Positions 48,976 through 57,998 of a stretch of 64,000 nt of DNA are shown here, one piece after another. Made by a program: the position numbers and the translations under genes. Every line of letters starts with the position of its first letter. Position 1 is the first letter of the stretch. The stretch spans positions 46,112 to 110,111 of the forward strand of contig NZ_BMTQ01000022.1 in assembly GCF_014649755.1 (NCBI RefSeq), written 5' to 3'. This DNA is from Streptomyces litmocidini. Its GTDB lineage: Bacteria; Actinomycetota; Actinomycetes; Streptomycetales; Streptomycetaceae. The notes beneath the pieces were generated by a model. The model did not search any database, was not told the origin of the DNA, and saw nothing but the letters and a program-made list of their open reading frames with translations.

Positions 48976-49810
48976 CCCCGATCTTCCCCGCGTAGATGTC
49001 CCGGTGGTCCGGCAGCGTCACCTCGACGGGAACCCCGAAGCCGTACAGCAGGGTCGTCGAGGCGACCGCGACCGTCCGGCCCTGGTTGCTGAAGCTGAAC
49101 CGGTGGCGCACCTTCCGCAGCCGCCCCTCGCCGTCGAGGTACGCGTCGAAGGGAACCGCGTCCTCGGCGAACCCTTTCGCCGCCGCGGCGAGCGCCCCCC
49201 GCACCTGCGGCGAGGCGGCCCGGGCGGCGTGCGCGAGGTCGGCGACGCCCCGGTAGTGGCCGACTTTCACCCCTGCCAGATCGACCTCGCCGAGGTACGT
49301 GACCTCGCGGGCGCCCCGCAGCAGCTCCGCCGCGGCGGCCGGGTCGGTGGCGCCGTTGGTGACGAGGTTCCCGTCGTCGAGGGCGGCGGTGTCGACGCGG
49401 ACCCACTTGTCGGCGGGCACCCCGGCGCCCCGGTTCTTCATGTAGAGCGCGCCGGGGGTGAGGAGCTCGGTGATCGGCCGGTGCTCGCTCGCCCCCGCCG
49501 GGTCCTTCGGCAGCAACACCTGGAGCCGCCCGGTGCGGCGCCGGAAGTCGTAGCCGCCCTCGCCCCGGATGGTGACCCGGGTGCCGCCGGCGGCCATCTC
49601 CATGGAGGTGCTCGCCTTGGAGGTCCCGGCCCGCACCAGGGCGTCGGCCGCGCTCCGCACGGCGAGGGCGGGGTCGGCGGCCGCCGCCTTCGGATCCTCG
49701 GGGGCGGCGCAGCCCGTGACCGTGGCGGCCCCGACGAAGGAGCCGACCAGGACGGCGGCGACCGCCCCGCTCCCGAAGCCCCGCGGACTCCCGTACCGCT
49801 GCACCACCAT
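48971..49810 (-). CDS. Secreted lipoprotein, LppX/LprG-like beta-domain
   Basis: 279 residues. Signal with a lipobox-like VTGC near residue 34. The mature part (SAADALVRAGTSKASTSMEM, then LYMKNRGAG and a long C-terminal part) resembles LppX/LprAFG-type lipid-binding lipoproteins. Such proteins shuttle lipids across the cell wall zone. The start is uncertain: an ATG at 49810 and a GTG at 49834 are both in frame. Confidence 0.75.
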   Translation of the reverse strand: MVVQRYGSPRGFGSGAVAAVLVGSFVGAATVTGCAAPEDPKAAAADPALAVRSAADALVRAGTSKASTSMEMAAGGTRVTIRGEGGYDFRRRTGRLQVLLPKDPAGASEHRPITELLTPGALYMKNRGAGVPADKWVRVDTAALDDGNLVTNGATDPAAAAELLRGAREVTYLGEVDLAGVKVGHYRGVADLAHAARAASPQVRGALAAAAKGFAEDAVPFDAYLDGEGRLRKVRHRFSFSNQGRTVAVASTTLLYGFGVPVEVTLPDHRDIYAGKIGA

Positions 49811-49939
49811 CGCCGCCAACCCCCAACGCCTCACCGCTGTTTGCCCGGCACCGCCCTTCCCCGGGGCCCGCGGGCCCGGGGGCACCCGATCCGCATAACG
49901 ACGCCGGGGGCGTGCCGTCACGCGCAGTACGGTGGTGGG

Positions 49940-50095
49940 GTGCACGCGCAGGCTTCCTCCCACACGACCACGACGACGGAGCGCGGATCGTTCGCGCTGG
50001 CACGGTGCAGTTGCGGCTGGACGGGCCCGGCCCGCAGATCCCGCGACAAGGCCCGCACGGACGCGGCGGAACACCTGCGGACCATCGGCTCCTAG
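49940..50095 (+). CDS. Small CxC-containing protein, 51 residues
   Basis: 51 residues from a GTG at 49940 with GGTGGTGG upstream. It starts MHAQASSHTTTTTERG and contains FALARCSCGWTGPARRSRDKA, a small zinc-ribbon-like C-x-C pair and basic tail. Such short streptomycete proteins are conserved, but their function is unknown. Confidence 0.55.
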   Translation: MHAQASSHTTTTTERGSFALARCSCGWTGPARRSRDKARTDAAEHLRTIGS

Positions 50096-50153
50096 GGGCT
50101 GCCCTCCGGACCGGGCCGCACTCCTCGATCGGTCCTGGTCCGCAAGACGGTCC

Positions 50154-50876
50154 CTAGGCGGCCAGGTCGTTCTGGCCGGTGCCGGCGGCGGGGCCGCCGA
50201 GCCGGGGCTCGGGGATGCCGACGGTCTCGTGGCGGCGCGCCGCGTCGCCCCGGCGGGAGCGGACCAGCCGGGCGCCGCGGCCGGAGCGGGCGACGGCGGA
50301 GACGAGGGGCGTCAGCAGGGCGAGCGCGACCGGGGCGAGGAGCAGCGCCACGGCCGTGCCGAGGGCGAAGCCCCCGATGACGTCGGTCGGATAGTGGACG
50401 CCCATGTAGACCCGGGCGAAGCCCTCGGCGAGGGCGAGGGCGATGGCGGCGAGGCCGAACCGGCGGTGGGCGACGAAGAGGCCGACGCCGAGCGCCATCG
50501 CCAGCGTGGCGTGGTCGCTGACGAAGGAGAAGTCGGTCTTCCCGTCGACGAGGACCTCGAGGCCCTGGTGGTCCCGGAAGGGCCGGGGGCGCTCCACGAA
50601 GCCGCGGATGGGGATGTTGACCAGCAGGGCGATGCCGGCCGCCAGCGGGGCCCACACGAGCCCGGCGACGGCCGAGACGGAGTCGGCGAGGGTGCCGCGC
50701 CTGCGGACGCTCCACCAGCACCAGAGCACGACGAGGACCATCGCGAGCACGATCCCGTACTCGCCGACGAACTCCATGACGCGGTCGAACCACGGCGGAG
50801 CGGCCTTGGCCAGTCCGTTGATGTCGTAGAGCAGGCCGACATCGGGGTTCGAGCCGTCCGATGCGAGTTCAGCCAT
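50154..50876 (-). CDS. PAP2-family membrane phosphatase
   Basis: 240 residues from the ATG at 50876 (a TTG at 50912 is an alternative). About five membrane helices with the PAP2 motifs in order: IRGFVERPRPFR, SFVSDHATLAM and ARVYMGVHYPTDVIGG. Residues of the classical Lys-x6-Arg-Pro motif are partly substituted (an Arg-rich form). It probably dephosphorylates lipid pyrophosphates such as undecaprenyl-PP or phosphatidate. Confidence 0.85.
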   Translation of the reverse strand: MAELASDGSNPDVGLLYDINGLAKAAPPWFDRVMEFVGEYGIVLAMVLVVLWCWWSVRRRGTLADSVSAVAGLVWAPLAAGIALLVNIPIRGFVERPRPFRDHQGLEVLVDGKTDFSFVSDHATLAMALGVGLFVAHRRFGLAAIALALAEGFARVYMGVHYPTDVIGGFALGTAVALLLAPVALALLTPLVSAVARSGRGARLVRSRRGDAARRHETVGIPEPRLGGPAAGTGQNDLAA

Positions 50877-51099
50877 CTGCTGCGGCCCCTTGCTCTCGTG
50901 TCTGGTTTCCAACCCCCGTGGTCAGAGCGGTCGGATCGGGGAACGAACCGCCTGAGGCGTACGTTCCGCTCTCTCCGGTGGATCATGCCGACGTTATCGA
51001 AGAGTGACGGCCCCCCGCAGCCCAGGGCCTGCGCATGACGGAGAGTTCCGGCCATGCCCCATACGCCCCGAAGGCCGCCCGACGGGCCGTCTCCTCCCC

Positions 51100-52131
51100 T
51101 CAGGTCCCCGGAAGATGGGTGGGCAGAGCCGCCGCGCCCTCCTGGGTGACCCGGGTGGCCCCGAAGTAGTCCGGGGTGTCGATCCGGTCGAAACGGATCA
51201 CGGCCCCGGTCCGCGGGGCGTCGATCATGTAGCCGCCGCCGACGTAGATGCCGACGTGCCGGATGGCCCGGGAGTTCGTCAGGTCGTCCGAGAAGAACAC
51301 GAGGTCGCCCGGGAGCAGCTCGTCCCGGCTCGGGTGCGGGCCCGCGTTGTACTGGTCGTTGGCGACGCGCGGCAACTGCACGCCGACGCTGTCGTACGCG
51401 GCCTGGGTGAGCCCGGAACAGTCGAAGCGCCCGTTCTGCGCGGCCGTGCCCGTACCGCCCCAGAGGTACGGCGTGCCCAGCTTCTCCTGCGCGTACGTGA
51501 TGGCGCCCGCGGCCTGCTGCGAGGGCGCGACCCGGCCCACCGGCCGGGCGAAGCTCTTCTCCAGGGACCGGATGATGCGGACGTAGTTCTGCGTCTCGCT
51601 GATGGGCGGCACCCCGCCGTGCCGGATGACCCGGTACGCGCCCGCGTTGTACGCGGCCAGCATGTTGTCCGCCGGGTCCCCGGGAACGTCCTTCACGTAG
51701 CCGGCGATTTCGCAGTCGTACGAGGCGGCGGACGGAATGGCGTCCTGCGGGTCCCAGATGTCCCGGTCCCCGTCCCCGTCCCCGTCGATGCCGTGCCCCG
51801 CCCAGGTGCCGGGGATGAACTGGGCGATGCCCCGGGCATCGGCCGGGGAGACGGCCCGCGGGTTCCAGCCGCTCTCCTGGTAGAGCTGGGCGGCGAGCAG
51901 CGCCGGGTTGATGGCGGGGCACAGGTTCCCCCACCGCTGCACGAGCCCCTGGTAGAGCGCGGGAACGGCCCCCTTGGCGAGCGCGACGGCCCCGCCCCCG
52001 CCACTCACGCCGCCGGCGATACCGGCCGCCGCGGAGTACGTGCCGACGACGAGCAGCGCGACGAAGCCGAGACACACCCCCAGCCCCCCGCCGGCCCACC
52101 ACCACGCCTTGCCAGCCCTACGCACCGTCAA
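51100..52131 (-). CDS. Membrane-anchored lytic transglycosylase plus NlpC/P60 wall hydrolase (VirB1-like)
   Basis: 343 residues. One membrane helix (about 12-38), then a lytic transglycosylase domain (about 55-190; YQESGWNPRAVSPADARGIA with catalytic Glu, then LAAYNAGAYRV), a short linker, and an NlpC/P60 domain (about 205-335) with catalytic Cys in FDCSGL and His in RHVGIYVG. Such two-domain enzymes open peptidoglycan in Gram-positive conjugation systems. It is divergent from the secretion operon and shares its promoter region. Confidence 0.88.
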   Translation of the reverse strand: MTVRRAGKAWWWAGGGLGVCLGFVALLVVGTYSAAAGIAGGVSGGGGAVALAKGAVPALYQGLVQRWGNLCPAINPALLAAQLYQESGWNPRAVSPADARGIAQFIPGTWAGHGIDGDGDGDRDIWDPQDAIPSAASYDCEIAGYVKDVPGDPADNMLAAYNAGAYRVIRHGGVPPISETQNYVRIIRSLEKSFARPVGRVAPSQQAAGAITYAQEKLGTPYLWGGTGTAAQNGRFDCSGLTQAAYDSVGVQLPRVANDQYNAGPHPSRDELLPGDLVFFSDDLTNSRAIRHVGIYVGGGYMIDAPRTGAVIRFDRIDTPDYFGATRVTQEGAAALPTHLPGT

Positions 52132-52464
52132 CCACCCCTCGGTTCATGGCAGTACGTCCGGGCGGTCAGTCTAGGCGTCGGGGCGCCGCGAGGGGATGGC
52201 GTCTGACGCGGCCCCAAGAGTGCAACAACGACAATCATTGCCCGGAGTCACTCTCCGTGATACACAGAGTGACCATACGCTTCTTCGCATGGAAACCGGC
52301 CACACCACCGCAGGTCAAGACGGTCGGACCGGTCAAGTGTGCGGGGATCGGGTAAAGAGAGCCGCCAAGCCGTCACACATGGGCGGTTTCATCAGCGAAG
52401 ATAGGGCGATGACCCATGCCGTCCGGCAGGGGCGCACAAGTACCCAACAGGGGCGGTGAGTTAT
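52132..52464. promoter_or_regulatory. Divergent promoter region of the secretion-like locus
   Basis: No gene supported. The region is less GC-rich than its surroundings. It holds two overlapping BldD-like boxes (52248-52272), framed by the perfect inverted repeat GTCACTCT/AGAGTGAC (52247-52254 and 52266-52273). A 16-residue frame at 52409-52459 (starts MTHAVRQGRTSTQ) lies before the pilin-like gene and could be a leader. Confidence 0.6.
52248..52272. promoter_or_regulatory. Two overlapping BldD-like boxes
   Basis: Positions 52248-52260 (TCACTCTCCGTGA) and 52260-52272 (ATACACAGAGTGA) each match the BldD consensus TNACNC(A/T)GNGTNA, recalled from memory, at all but one fixed position. Confidence 0.55.
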
Positions 52465-52773
52465 ATGTACCTGGCGGCCGAAAAGGGCGACATCAACACC
52501 ATCATCGGTGGAATCGCCCCCAACTGGGGACCTTTCGGGAGCCTGGGCGCCGAAGCCAAGGTGATGATCGAGGTCGTGATGGCCGTGGCCATCCTGCTCT
52601 GCCTCGGCATCGCCATCTGGGGAGCGGCCAAGCAGCGCATCGGCGCGACCGCCCTCCGGGACACGTTCAGCGCGGAACAGGGCAAGGGCCTGATCGTCGC
52701 CGGTCTGACCGGCGTCTTCATCATCGGATCGCTGGGAACGCTGTTCACCATCGTGTACGGGATGGCCGTCTGA
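52465..52773 (+). CDS. Small two-helix membrane protein, pilin/VirB2-like
   Basis: 102 residues from the ATG at 52465; GGTGAG lies five bases upstream (a GTG at 52456 is an alternative). Two membrane helices (about 31-52 and 75-97) are joined by a hydrophilic loop with QRIGATALRDTFSAEQGKGL, and the protein has a short N-terminal segment. The size, topology and position as first gene of the operon match VirB2/TrbC-type pilins, but sequence alone does not prove it. Confidence 0.6.
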   Translation: MYLAAEKGDINTIIGGIAPNWGPFGSLGAEAKVMIEVVMAVAILLCLGIAIWGAAKQRIGATALRDTFSAEQGKGLIVAGLTGVFIIGSLGTLFTIVYGMAV

Positions 52774-52872
52774 TCTCCCGTCGGACCCGACCCTCCTGAG
52801 AATGCGTTCCCTGATGCCCAGTCATGTTGAAGCACGGCCGTACCCGCGAACGAGTGAGGGGGCGTACCCGGC

Positions 52873-53709
52873 ATGAGTCCCGGCGACGAGCACGACAGCT
52901 TCGGCGGCGTGGGCGGCTCGGGCCAGACCCGGACCCGCCTGCCCGAGGGCAACGGCGGCGACGTCTACGGCGGCGCCCGCCGCCCCGTCCGCAGCTCCCG
53001 ATCCCTCATCACGGTCGTGGGCGTGATGGTCCTCCTCGTCGCCGCGATCGCCTTCGCCAACCGCGGCGACGGCGAACCGGCGGACGCGGCCGGCGCCCGC
53101 TCCGGCACACCGGACAGGACCGCCCCCACCGCCGCGACGGGCGTCCGCCCGGTCACCGGCAAGAACGGCGCGATCCCCACGGGCTACAGCCACGACGACC
53201 AGGGCGCCCAGAGCGCGGCGACGAACTACGCGGTGGCGCTGGGGTCGGTCGACATGTTCCAGGCCGGTCCCCGCGAAGGCATCGTGCGCGCCATCCACGA
53301 TCCCAAGGTCGCGGACGACCTCGTGCGGGAGCTGAACGCCGCCTACACGGCCGACTTCCTGGCAGGCATCGGACTCGACGCCAACGGCACCGCTCCCTCC
53401 GGTCTGACCTTCGTGTCCCGCACGATCCCGGTCGGCGCCAAGGTCCGGGACTACACCGACACCTCCGCGACCGTCGAGGTCTGGTGCACCGGCCTGGTCG
53501 GCCTCGCCGGCACGGGCTCGACCAAGCCGGTCACGTCCACCTGGTTCACCCTCACGGAGAAGCTCACGTGGGTCGGGGACGACTGGCGCGTGGAGTCCTC
53601 CACCCAGAGCGAAGGCCCCACGCCGGTCAACGGCGACAACCGCGCCTCCACGGCCGACGAGATCGCCGAGGCCGTCCAGGGATACGGAGGGTTCACCTAT
53701 GCCCGCTAG
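52873..53709 (+). CDS. Bitopic membrane protein, VirB8/TcpC-like
   Basis: 278 residues with GAGGGGG before the ATG. A hydrophilic N-terminus, one membrane helix (about 44-62; SLITVVGVMVLLVAAIAFAN), and an extracytoplasmic domain of about 210 residues, with YAVALGSVDMFQAG and WCTGLVGLAG. Length, topology and neighbours fit VirB8/TcpC-type assembly proteins. The gene overlaps the next one by 11 bp. Confidence 0.65.
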   Translation: MSPGDEHDSFGGVGGSGQTRTRLPEGNGGDVYGGARRPVRSSRSLITVVGVMVLLVAAIAFANRGDGEPADAAGARSGTPDRTAPTAATGVRPVTGKNGAIPTGYSHDDQGAQSAATNYAVALGSVDMFQAGPREGIVRAIHDPKVADDLVRELNAAYTADFLAGIGLDANGTAPSGLTFVSRTIPVGAKVRDYTDTSATVEVWCTGLVGLAGTGSTKPVTSTWFTLTEKLTWVGDDWRVESSTQSEGPTPVNGDNRASTADEIAEAVQGYGGFTYAR

Positions 53710-55033
53710 CCGAAGCCTGGCGGGTCGCGCGACGGCCGCACTCGCCGTCGCCTTCCTCAGCGCACCGCTCCTGCTCGCCTCCAACGCCCAGGCGGCGCCC
53801 ACGCCGACCCCGCCGGGCCCGACGCCGACCCCGAGCGCCAGTGCCAACCCCTGCCGCCTCATCGTGGGGCAGGCACGGGACCTCTGCGAGAAGGGCCAGA
53901 CCAACGGCGGAGCCGGCAAGACCACCGTCACCGACCCCACCACCGCCCTCGACCCCCTCACCTCCCTCTCCCGCGGCTTCGCCGACGCCGCCGTGGCGAC
54001 CGTCGACTACCTCTCCAAGGCCGTCAAAGAGACCGTCGACGTCGACTTCACCAACACCGCCTTCCTCGGCCGCTACGCGATCGTCTTCGCCGCCTCGACC
54101 GTCCTCACCCTCCTCCTCTGGCTCCTCGCCGTCGCCAAGCGGGCCGTCCGCGGCGTCCCCCTCACCACGGCCCTCTCCGAAGCCATCGGCTTCCTCTGGC
54201 TGACGGTCCTCGCCTCCGCGTTCACCCCCCTGATCCTCTACACCGTCGTCAACGCCACCGACGCCGTCACCGAGGTCATCGCCTCCGGCACCGGCCAGCA
54301 GACCGACATCTTCTTCGGCAGCTTCAAGGAGGCCCTCCAGAAGGGCGACAGCATCGGTGGCGGCCCCATCATGCTGATCATCGTGTCCCTGGTGACCGTC
54401 CTCGCCGCCGGCGTCCTCTACCTGGAGCTGTTCCTCCGCGCCGTCATGCTGTACGTCGGCGCGCTCCTCGGCGTCGTCGTCTACTCCGGCCTGGTCGACA
54501 AGAACATGTGGGGCCACGTCCGCCGCTGGGCCGGCATCATGATCGCGATCATCCTGGTCAAGCCGGTCATCGTGATCGTCCTCGGCCTCGCCGGCGCCCT
54601 CTCCTCCGGCACCGGCCCGAACTCCTTCTCCGCCGTCGTCTCCGGCCTCGCGATCATCCTGCTCGCCATCTTCGCCTCCGCGATGATCTACCGCTTCGTC
54701 CCCGGCTTCGGCGACGAGATCGCCGCCTCCCGCAACAACCGCCTCCACCGCGCCGGTGAGAACGCGGCCGCGGCCGTCATCTCCTCCCCCGCGTCCCTCG
54801 TCTCCCAGGGCATCAAGACCCACAGCACCCGCGACAGCGGCGGCGGCCAGTCCCAGGGCTCCGCCCCCCGCCCCGCCAACCCCCTCTCCGGCGGCATGGC
54901 CGCGCACAGCAGCCGCGGCGGAGGCGGCGGCACCGGGGGCACCGGCGGCGCGACGCCCCCGCCCCGTAGCAGCAGCCCCACCGCGGGCACCCCGCACAGC
55001 AACCGCAAGAACTCTGGAGGTGCAGGGCGTTGA
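53699..55033 (+). CDS. Polytopic membrane protein, VirB6/TrbL-like
   Basis: 444 residues. A signal-like first helix, a proline/threonine-rich stretch, then about six to eight hydrophobic segments between residues 120 and 345 (such as YAIVFAASTVLTLLLWLLAV and LLGVVVYSGLVDK), ending in a glycine/serine-rich cytoplasmic tail of about 75 residues. The pattern matches VirB6/TrbL-type inner-membrane channel proteins. Stop and next start overlap by TTGA. Confidence 0.65.
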   Translation: MPASRSLAGRATAALAVAFLSAPLLLASNAQAAPTPTPPGPTPTPSASANPCRLIVGQARDLCEKGQTNGGAGKTTVTDPTTALDPLTSLSRGFADAAVATVDYLSKAVKETVDVDFTNTAFLGRYAIVFAASTVLTLLLWLLAVAKRAVRGVPLTTALSEAIGFLWLTVLASAFTPLILYTVVNATDAVTEVIASGTGQQTDIFFGSFKEALQKGDSIGGGPIMLIIVSLVTVLAAGVLYLELFLRAVMLYVGALLGVVVYSGLVDKNMWGHVRRWAGIMIAIILVKPVIVIVLGLAGALSSGTGPNSFSAVVSGLAIILLAIFASAMIYRFVPGFGDEIAASRNNRLHRAGENAAAAVISSPASLVSQGIKTHSTRDSGGGQSQGSAPRPANPLSGGMAAHSSRGGGGGTGGTGGATPPPRSSSPTAGTPHSNRKNSGGAGR

Positions 55034-56583
55034 CGACCCAGTCCCAGCCGGTCACGCCCCGCCGCACGTATCTCATCGGCCGCGCCCGGCCGAACGCGAT
55101 CGTCGGCAAGAACCGCGAGACCGGCGAGATCGCCCTGATCATCGTCGGCGCCTTCCTCGGCATGATGAGCGGACTCCTCGTCCCCGCCCTCCCCCTGCGG
55201 ATCGCGCTCCTCGCGGGCCTGCCCATGCTCGCGATCGCCGCCGTGTACCTCCCGTACAAGCACCGCACCTTCTACAAGTGGTTCGAGATCAACCGCAGCT
55301 ACAAGCGGATGCTCAAGCGCGGCACGGCCTACCGCTCCGTCGCCCACGAGGCCGGCACCCGCATCGACGGCCGCGAGGTCGAGGTCGGCCCGCCCCCCGG
55401 CATCGGCAACATCGGCTGGCTCTCCGCCCCCTTCGGCCCGGACGAGATCGCCGTCCTCCTCCACGCCGACCGCCGCACCGTCACCGCCGCCATCGAGATC
55501 GAGGGCCCCGGCGTCGGCCTGCGCGACAGCGAGGACCAGGAGGCCCTGGTCGACCGCTTCGGCACCCTCCTCAAGCACGTCGCCAACGGCGACGGCTTCG
55601 TCACCCGCCTCCAGATGCTGGCCCGCACCCTTCCCGCCGACCCCGACGCGCACGCCAAGGACGTCGGCCAGCGCGGCGACCCGCACGCGCCCGCGTGGCT
55701 CCAGGAGTCGTACGACCAGCTCCAGTCGATGGTCTCCACCTCCAGCGAGCAGCACCGCGCCTACCTCGTCGCCTGCATGCACTACACCCGCGAGCTCGCC
55801 GCCGAGGCCAACGCCATGGCCCGCGCCGCCCGCCACGCCTCCGGCGCCCGCAAGCTCGACCGCGACGCGGGCCTCGCCGTCGTCATGGCCCGCGAGCTCA
55901 CCGACATCTGCGCCCGCCTCGCCGAGGCCGACATCCGCGTCCGCCAGCCCCTCGGCCAGTCCCGCCTCGCGTCCCTCGTCCACTCCATGTACGACCCGGA
56001 CCACCCCATCGACCACATCCAGGCCATGACGAAGCGGAACGCCTGGCCCGCCGAACTCGACGCGATGGAACCCACGTACCTCCAGGCGAAGACCCGCGAG
56101 TCCTCCACCCGCGCCCCCTGGTGCCACGCCACGGCCTGGGTCAAGGAGTGGCCGATGACCCCCGTCGGCGTCAACTTCCTCGCCCCGCTCCTCGTCCACA
56201 CCCCCGACGTCATCCGCACGGTCGCCGTCACCATGGACCTGGAGCCCACCGAGGTCGCCATCGAGCGGATGCTCACCGAGAAGACCAACGACGAGGCCGA
56301 CGCCAGCCGCGCCGCCAAGATGAACCGCACGGTCGACCCGCGCGACATCGCCGCCCACGGCCGGCTCGACCAGCGGGGTGAAGATCTCGCCAGCGGCGCG
56401 GCGGGAGTGAACCTCGTCGGGTACATCACGGTGTCGTCGCGTTCGCCCGAGGCCCTCGCCCGGGACAAGCGCACGATCAGGGCCTCCGCCGGCAAGTCGT
56501 ACCTGAAGCTGGAGTGGTGCGACCGCGAGCACCACCGGGCCTTTGTGAACACCTTGCCGTTCGCGACCGGCATCCGCCGCTAG
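55030..56583 (+). CDS. VirB3-like plus VirB4 N-terminal domain protein (SCO6880-type)
   Basis: 517 residues from a TTG start. Two membrane helices near the N-terminus (about 30-70; VGAFLGMMSGLLVPALPLRI) match VirB3/PrgI. The remainder has no Walker motifs and resembles the N-terminal half of VirB4-type proteins (PPPGIGNIGWLSAPFGPDEI and ending EWCDREHHRAFVNTLPFATG). The ATPase half is encoded by the next gene, so the VirB4 function is split. Operon spacing 20 bp. Confidence 0.7.
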   Translation: MTTQSQPVTPRRTYLIGRARPNAIVGKNRETGEIALIIVGAFLGMMSGLLVPALPLRIALLAGLPMLAIAAVYLPYKHRTFYKWFEINRSYKRMLKRGTAYRSVAHEAGTRIDGREVEVGPPPGIGNIGWLSAPFGPDEIAVLLHADRRTVTAAIEIEGPGVGLRDSEDQEALVDRFGTLLKHVANGDGFVTRLQMLARTLPADPDAHAKDVGQRGDPHAPAWLQESYDQLQSMVSTSSEQHRAYLVACMHYTRELAAEANAMARAARHASGARKLDRDAGLAVVMARELTDICARLAEADIRVRQPLGQSRLASLVHSMYDPDHPIDHIQAMTKRNAWPAELDAMEPTYLQAKTRESSTRAPWCHATAWVKEWPMTPVGVNFLAPLLVHTPDVIRTVAVTMDLEPTEVAIERMLTEKTNDEADASRAAKMNRTVDPRDIAAHGRLDQRGEDLASGAAGVNLVGYITVSSRSPEALARDKRTIRASAGKSYLKLEWCDREHHRAFVNTLPFATGIRR

Positions 56584-56603
56584 GGCCGAAGGGGCACAGA
56601 CCC

Positions 56604-57998
56604 ATGCGAGATCCGCTGTCCGTCCTCACCGAAGCCTTCACCTCCTTCCTCTTCGGGAAGGTGGAGACGACCCGCCTGCCCGTCCGCACCTCCACCGGGC
56701 AGGCCCAGGCCGTCTACCTGCCGACCGCCGCACCCGGCCTCGGCGACTCCGGCGTCATCATCGGCCGCGAGGTCTACAGCGGGAAGGGCTACATCTACGA
56801 CCCCTTCCAGCTGTACGGTCAGCAGCTCCCCGCCCCGCACTGGCTGGTGCTGGGCGAATCCGGCAACGGAAAGTCGGCCCTGGAGAAGACGTACGTGCTC
56901 CGCCAGCTCCGCTTCCGCGACCGGCAGGTCGTCGTCCTCGACGCCCAGGGCGAGGACGGCGTCGGCGAATGGAACCTCATCGCCCAGGAGCTGGGGATAA
57001 CCCCCATCCGCCTGGACCCGATGGTCGCCAACGACTCCGGGATCCGCCTCAACCCCCTCGACCCGTCGATCACCACGACGGGCCAGCTGGCCCTCCTCCG
57101 CACGATCATCGAGGTGGCGATGGGCCACGGCCTCGACGAGCGCTCCGGCTTCGCGCTCAAGGTCGCCCACGCCCACGTCACCGAGCACACCACCGACCGG
57201 CAGCCGATCCTCACCGACATCGTCGAACGCCTCCGCCACCCGGAGGCCGAATCGGCCGAGGCGATGAACGTCGACATAGACGACGTACGGGCCTGGGGCC
57301 TGGACGTCGCCCTCGTCCTCGACCGCCTCGTCGACGGCGACCTGCGCGGCATGTTCGACGGCCCCACCACGGTCGGCATCGACCTGGACGCCCCGCTCAT
57401 CGTCTTCGACCTCTCCCACATCGACCGCAACTCCATCGCCATGCCCATCCTCATGGCGATCGTCGGCGTCTGGCTGGAACACACCTGGATCCGCCCCGAC
57501 CGGAAGAAGCGCATCTTCCTGGTCGAGGAGGCCTGGCACATCATCAACAGCCCCTTCGTGGCCCAGCTGTTCCAGCGGCTCCTGAAGTTCGGCCGTCGCC
57601 TCGGCCTGTCCTTCGTCGCCGTCGTCCACCACCTCAGCGACGTGGTCGACGGAGCGGCGGCGAAGGAAGCCGCAGCCATCCTCAAGATGGCCTCCACCCG
57701 CACCATCTACGCCCAGAAGGCCGACGAGGCCCGCAACACGGGCCGCGTCCTGGGCCTCCCCCGCTGGGCCGTGGAGATCATCCCGACCCTCACCCCCGGC
57801 ATCGCCGTCTGGGACGTCAACGGCAACGTCCAGGTGGTCAAACACCTCATCACCGAGAAGGAACGCCCGCTCGTCTACACCGACCGCGCCATGACCGAAT
57901 CCTCCGTCGCGGACCCGGAACTGGAGTGGGAGACGGAGCAGCGGGCGATCCTCATCGAGCAGCAGATGAACGGCACTTCACAGTCGACGGTGGCGTAG
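56604..57998 (+). CDS. VirB4-like (TraC-type) secretion ATPase, C-terminal half
   Basis: 464 residues, start ATG behind GAAGGGG. Walker A in LGESGNGKSALEKT, Walker B in RIFLVEEAWHIINSP, with arginines in the later part (GRRLGLSFVAVVHHLSDVVD). This is the ATPase core of VirB4/TraC-type proteins, here as a separate polypeptide. It powers assembly or substrate transfer. The VirD4-like gene follows with no gap. Confidence 0.85.
   Translation: MRDPLSVLTEAFTSFLFGKVETTRLPVRTSTGQAQAVYLPTAAPGLGDSGVIIGREVYSGKGYIYDPFQLYGQQLPAPHWLVLGESGNGKSALEKTYVLRQLRFRDRQVVVLDAQGEDGVGEWNLIAQELGITPIRLDPMVANDSGIRLNPLDPSITTTGQLALLRTIIEVAMGHGLDERSGFALKVAHAHVTEHTTDRQPILTDIVERLRHPEAESAEAMNVDIDDVRAWGLDVALVLDRLVDGDLRGMFDGPTTVGIDLDAPLIVFDLSHIDRNSIAMPILMAIVGVWLEHTWIRPDRKKRIFLVEEAWHIINSPFVAQLFQRLLKFGRRLGLSFVAVVHHLSDVVDGAAAKEAAAILKMASTRTIYAQKADEARNTGRVLGLPRWAVEIIPTLTPGIAVWDVNGNVQVVKHLITEKERPLVYTDRAMTESSVADPELEWETEQRAILIEQQMNGTSQSTVA

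Noticed and set aside
52409..52459. A 16-residue frame just before the pilin-like gene
   Set aside because: It has no clear ribosome binding site and no recognised pattern; kept only as a possible leader in the promoter entry.
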